A DNA stretch of 6,710 bases from Dehalococcoidia bacterium. Lineage in GTDB: Bacteria > Chloroflexota > Dehalococcoidia > GIF9 > AB-539-J10. The notes under the pieces are model-generated. The model saw only the letters and a list, made by a program, of their open reading frames with translations, was not told where the DNA came from and made no database searches. Position 1 is the stretch's first letter; every line of letters begins with the position of its first letter. A program made the position numbers and the translations under genes. This document shows, one piece after another, positions 4,291-6,710 of the stretch. The DNA lies in NCBI GenBank assembly GCA_030612345.1, contig JAUWOB010000052.1, positions 1-6,710 of the forward strand. Direction: 5' to 3'.

Positions 4291-6710
4291 TCAGGCATGC
4301 TCTGAACTTCTGCCTTGCCGCCTCGTTGCCCATGCAGTCGCTGGCAGTGAGACCAGCAGCAACAAGCCTACCATGGTTGTCTTCTCGGTGGGGGTAGTGT
4401 TGATGACTAAGGCGCTCATGGCCACAGCCGGCAGGAGGCCAACCCTCACTAATGGCTTCAGGGCCGGATGCTCAATTATGAACTCGGCCAATGGCGGGCT
4501 GACCGTGTAGTAGAAGTCCACGAAGGCCTGTCCCACCGGGCTGGTCAGCAGGTATCCATCTCTGAACTGACGCAGAATCTGTACTTCCTCTGCCCATGGG
4601 GTGCCGTAGGCCGCGGTGGCGATGAAGCACCTTCGGGGCGTCGTATCTTCCGGTGGTAGGGGATCGATGTCAGGTATTGCAGGGTCAGTGTCGGTAAGAT
4701 GCTCCAGGACAAGCCATTCCAGGTACATAAGCGACTCTTCAGCTTCAACTATCTCGTTATAAGCCTCCAGGAACCGCAGTTCCTCGTAGAGCGGAAGCAC
4801 CTCAGTGATTTCCGGATACACCTGGTTGAACCTGGCATCAATAGCTGCATCCGGTGTTCTACGACCATATACTGCTGAGAGCTTGTCAAGCTTCTCCTGC
4901 AGGGCCGAAAGCCTAAAATCGACCACCAGTCTTCTGAAGCTGTCCTTTCTGAACTGGGTGAAGAAGTACGAGTGGGGATAGTATCCCATAACGTCGAAGG
5001 CAAAGTCTCCTGCGTAGGCGGTTGAGGTGAAGGTGTGAGGAAATCCGAAGTTATGCCCTGCTTCATGGATAAATGTCTTTCCCAGCCCGGATTTGGGTGT
5101 GACACCATCCTCTTCGAAGTACCGGCCCACTTCCTGCATCACCAGTATCTGCCGACTTCCGCCCAATCCCGTATATTCTCCGCCGTACACCCACATACTC
5201 ATGTTCTTCTCGAGATATACGTAAGCGTTGATTACCAGGTCCGCCGCTGTGAAGTCGAAATAGGATTCTCTATCATTGTGAAGATTGCGCCATATCTGCA
5301 TCCCGTCGTAATAGGTCCAACCATCTTTCTTCTCTATCACTGCGCCGTCAAAAACGGCTTCTAGCTGCGGATGCTCCCCCAGATCCTCGAATCTGACCAC
5401 GACTTCTACGTCCAGCCACGGTGCTAGATCCGCCAGTGCTTCTTCGTACAGTGTGGAGTTAGCTATCCAGTTCATGGCCTCATTATCATAGCCAAGGCCC
5501 GAAGCGTTATTGAGAACAAGTGTCTGAACTGAGACCGATTCGGCCCTCAGTACATCACTTTCGGTATAGAGACGCGGAGCAAGAAGATTTGCCAGACCGT
5601 CCTCTATCCATCCGGCCAGGTAATAAGCCAGAGCAGTTCTTCCCGGACCGGTGCTTACATCATGTGCGGCCAGGAAATCGCCGAGGTCGGCATCATAGTA
5701 CTCGTATTCTGGCCCGCCTGCCGGAAGCCCCCACCAGGTCTTCGCCCAAGTAAGATACCATTGATGTGCTGAAGGATCTATGAAGAAGACCCTGCTTTGA
5801 GAGGTGAAACAGGCATACGGGAAGCCAACGTTTGTATTCAAGGCGTTGTCCCATTCCAGCCTCCAGAAATCGCGCAACCTGTTAGCCTCGAAGTCCAACT
5901 CCGTAACGGCATACCAGTGTTTTGAGCCAGGATCTGCTGAATCGAGTTCGGTGAAGTTCATGATATAGAACCAGTAGGTGGGCTCCAAATCGGCCCTGAA
6001 GGGATTTGCCACAAACCATTCCTCGACGGCAGTAGCGTCTACTGCTCTGCCGGATTGAGGTGTGAAGATCGACATCCTTGTGCCCGTTGCCTTCTGAATC
6101 TGTAATGCGCTGACATCTAATGCTGAGGTGGTGTCTGCCACAGAGTTTTCCAGAACAAATGTCTTCAAGGCATCGTAGTATGAGGAGTTCGCCAAATGGT
6201 AGCTCACGTTGAAGCCGTAGCTAATATCATAGTTCTCGTATCTAAACTGGTAGTGCTTCTCGAGGTTTGCATCGATCGTGTTTGTGTCAACTACTGCTTC
6301 CTCAAATCCAACGAGAACGATGTTGAGAGGGAAGACACGGGCAACGCCATGTGCCCATTCTTTCACTGGCGGGGGATCCATGAGCGGATACTCGTCCCTG
6401 TTGTCTCCGTCAATAACGTAAGCTATGTCGCCTATGCTATCGCTTCCGGGCAAATCTTGACCAGGACCGCTCTTTTCATCGCTGCCGGTGTATTCGCTCC
6501 AGTAGTTGCCGCCAAAAGGGTAATCATCATGCCAAATGTTTGTTGAAGCGTGGCTGTAGGCTTGTTGAGAGTTGTCTATGAAGGTGTTGTAGCAGATGAT
6601 GTTGTGGGAAGAAGAATGGAGCATTATGCCGGCATTGCTGCTGGCTTCTATCTTGTTGCCCCTTATGATGTTATGGCTGGAATTCTGTTCCAGCACGATG
6701 CCGTAACCGT
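4291..6710 (-). CDS. Beta-helix / metzincin metalloprotease with CFI-box C-terminus, 5'-truncated
   Basis: The frame runs off the right edge. The codons beyond the GTG at 6694-6696 read GYGI in frame and match beta-helix repeats, so that GTG is an internal Val and the true start and signal peptide lie outside. Counting that Val as residue 1, 801 residues are visible. Residues 1-107 are NosD-type beta-helix turns (NSSHNIIRGNKI, SSHNIICYNTFIDN) ending in the GGNYWSEYTG cap and DGDNRDEYPLMDPP. Residues 110-535 form a large domain I do not recognise, rich in Trp and Tyr. HEAGHNFGFPH at 544-554 is a metzincin zinc site (H544, H548, H554, catalytic E545), with a likely Met-turn DVMG around M570. 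Residues 574-670 look helical and 671-689 are a Pro/Asp linker. CFIATAAYG at 690-698 starts a CFI-box C-terminal region; a membrane segment at 775-791 precedes RRQGRSS. I infer an exported, membrane-anchored protease of unknown substrate. It converges on the dehydrogenase gene. Confidence 0.88.
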   Translation of the reverse strand, partial: GYGIVLEQNSSHNIIRGNKIEASSNAGIMLHSSSHNIICYNTFIDNSQQAYSHASTNIWHDDYPFGGNYWSEYTGSDEKSGPGQDLPGSDSIGDIAYVIDGDNRDEYPLMDPPPVKEWAHGVARVFPLNIVLVGFEEAVVDTNTIDANLEKHYQFRYENYDISYGFNVSYHLANSSYYDALKTFVLENSVADTTSALDVSALQIQKATGTRMSIFTPQSGRAVDATAVEEWFVANPFRADLEPTYWFYIMNFTELDSADPGSKHWYAVTELDFEANRLRDFWRLEWDNALNTNVGFPYACFTSQSRVFFIDPSAHQWYLTWAKTWWGLPAGGPEYEYYDADLGDFLAAHDVSTGPGRTALAYYLAGWIEDGLANLLAPRLYTESDVLRAESVSVQTLVLNNASGLGYDNEAMNWIANSTLYEEALADLAPWLDVEVVVRFEDLGEHPQLEAVFDGAVIEKKDGWTYYDGMQIWRNLHNDRESYFDFTAADLVINAYVYLEKNMSMWVYGGEYTGLGGSRQILVMQEVGRYFEEDGVTPKSGLGKTFIHEAGHNFGFPHTFTSTAYAGDFAFDVMGYYPHSYFFTQFRKDSFRRLVVDFRLSALQEKLDKLSAVYGRRTPDAAIDARFNQVYPEITEVLPLYEELRFLEAYNEIVEAEESLMYLEWLVLEHLTDTDPAIPDIDPLPPEDTTPRRCFIATAAYGTPWAEEVQILRQFRDGYLLTSPVGQAFVDFYYTVSPPLAEFIIEHPALKPLVRVGLLPAVAMSALVINTTPTEKTTMVGLLLLVSLPATAWATRRQGRSSEHA

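Noticed and set aside
1..6710. CRISPR array, tRNA, rRNA, insertion sequence or phage genes
   Set aside because: No regularly spaced repeats, no tRNA-like TTCRANY/acceptor pattern, no transposase or phage protein motifs were seen on either strand.

Overview
The window looks like a piece of a bacterial chromosome or metagenomic contig from an anaerobe. I lean towards Chloroflexota, class Dehalococcoidia. The lean rests on the style of the L1 ribosomal protein ([15 protein letters not shown]), a rubrerythrin, a NosD-type beta-helix protein with the GGNYWSEYTG signature, a CFI-box C-terminus, and a GTCATTCTGA-type dispersed palindromic repeat. This is family resemblance only; no search was run. 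Annotated stops are TGA (rubrerythrin, nnr, metalloprotease) and TAG (rplA, alcohol dehydrogenase), so TGA is an ordinary stop codon here.

Layout: (1) 2-511, + strand, the C-terminal three quarters of ribosomal protein L1 (rplA), cut by the left edge. (2) 512-613, a short convergent gap that may hold a remnant of an L10 leader; no rplJ/rplL follows. (3) 614-1111, - strand, a complete rubrerythrin. (4) 1112-1488, a non-coding divergent region with a small palindrome, a 12-bp direct repeat, overlapping inverted repeats and weak promoter-like sites. (5) 1489-3063, + strand, a complete bifunctional NAD(P)HX repair enzyme (nnr). (6) 3064-3245, an intergenic stretch containing a 74-bp REP-like palindromic element. 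(7) 3246-4265, + strand, a zinc-dependent alcohol dehydrogenase whose frame is intact except for one in-frame TGA at codon 130. (8) 4291-6710, - strand, a large envelope-associated protein cut by the right edge. It joins NosD-type beta-helix repeats to a metzincin-type zinc protease (HEAGHNFGFPH plus a Met-turn) and a CFI-box C-terminal region with a membrane segment.

The genes do not form one pathway. Rubrerythrin (peroxide defence), NAD(P)HX repair (cofactor damage control) and an NAD(P)-dependent dehydrogenase would fit a loose redox-maintenance theme, but they lie in separate or divergent transcription units, so that link is weak inference. The two items most worth a second look are the beta-helix/metzincin/CFI-box architecture and the single in-frame TGA in an otherwise well preserved dehydrogenase.
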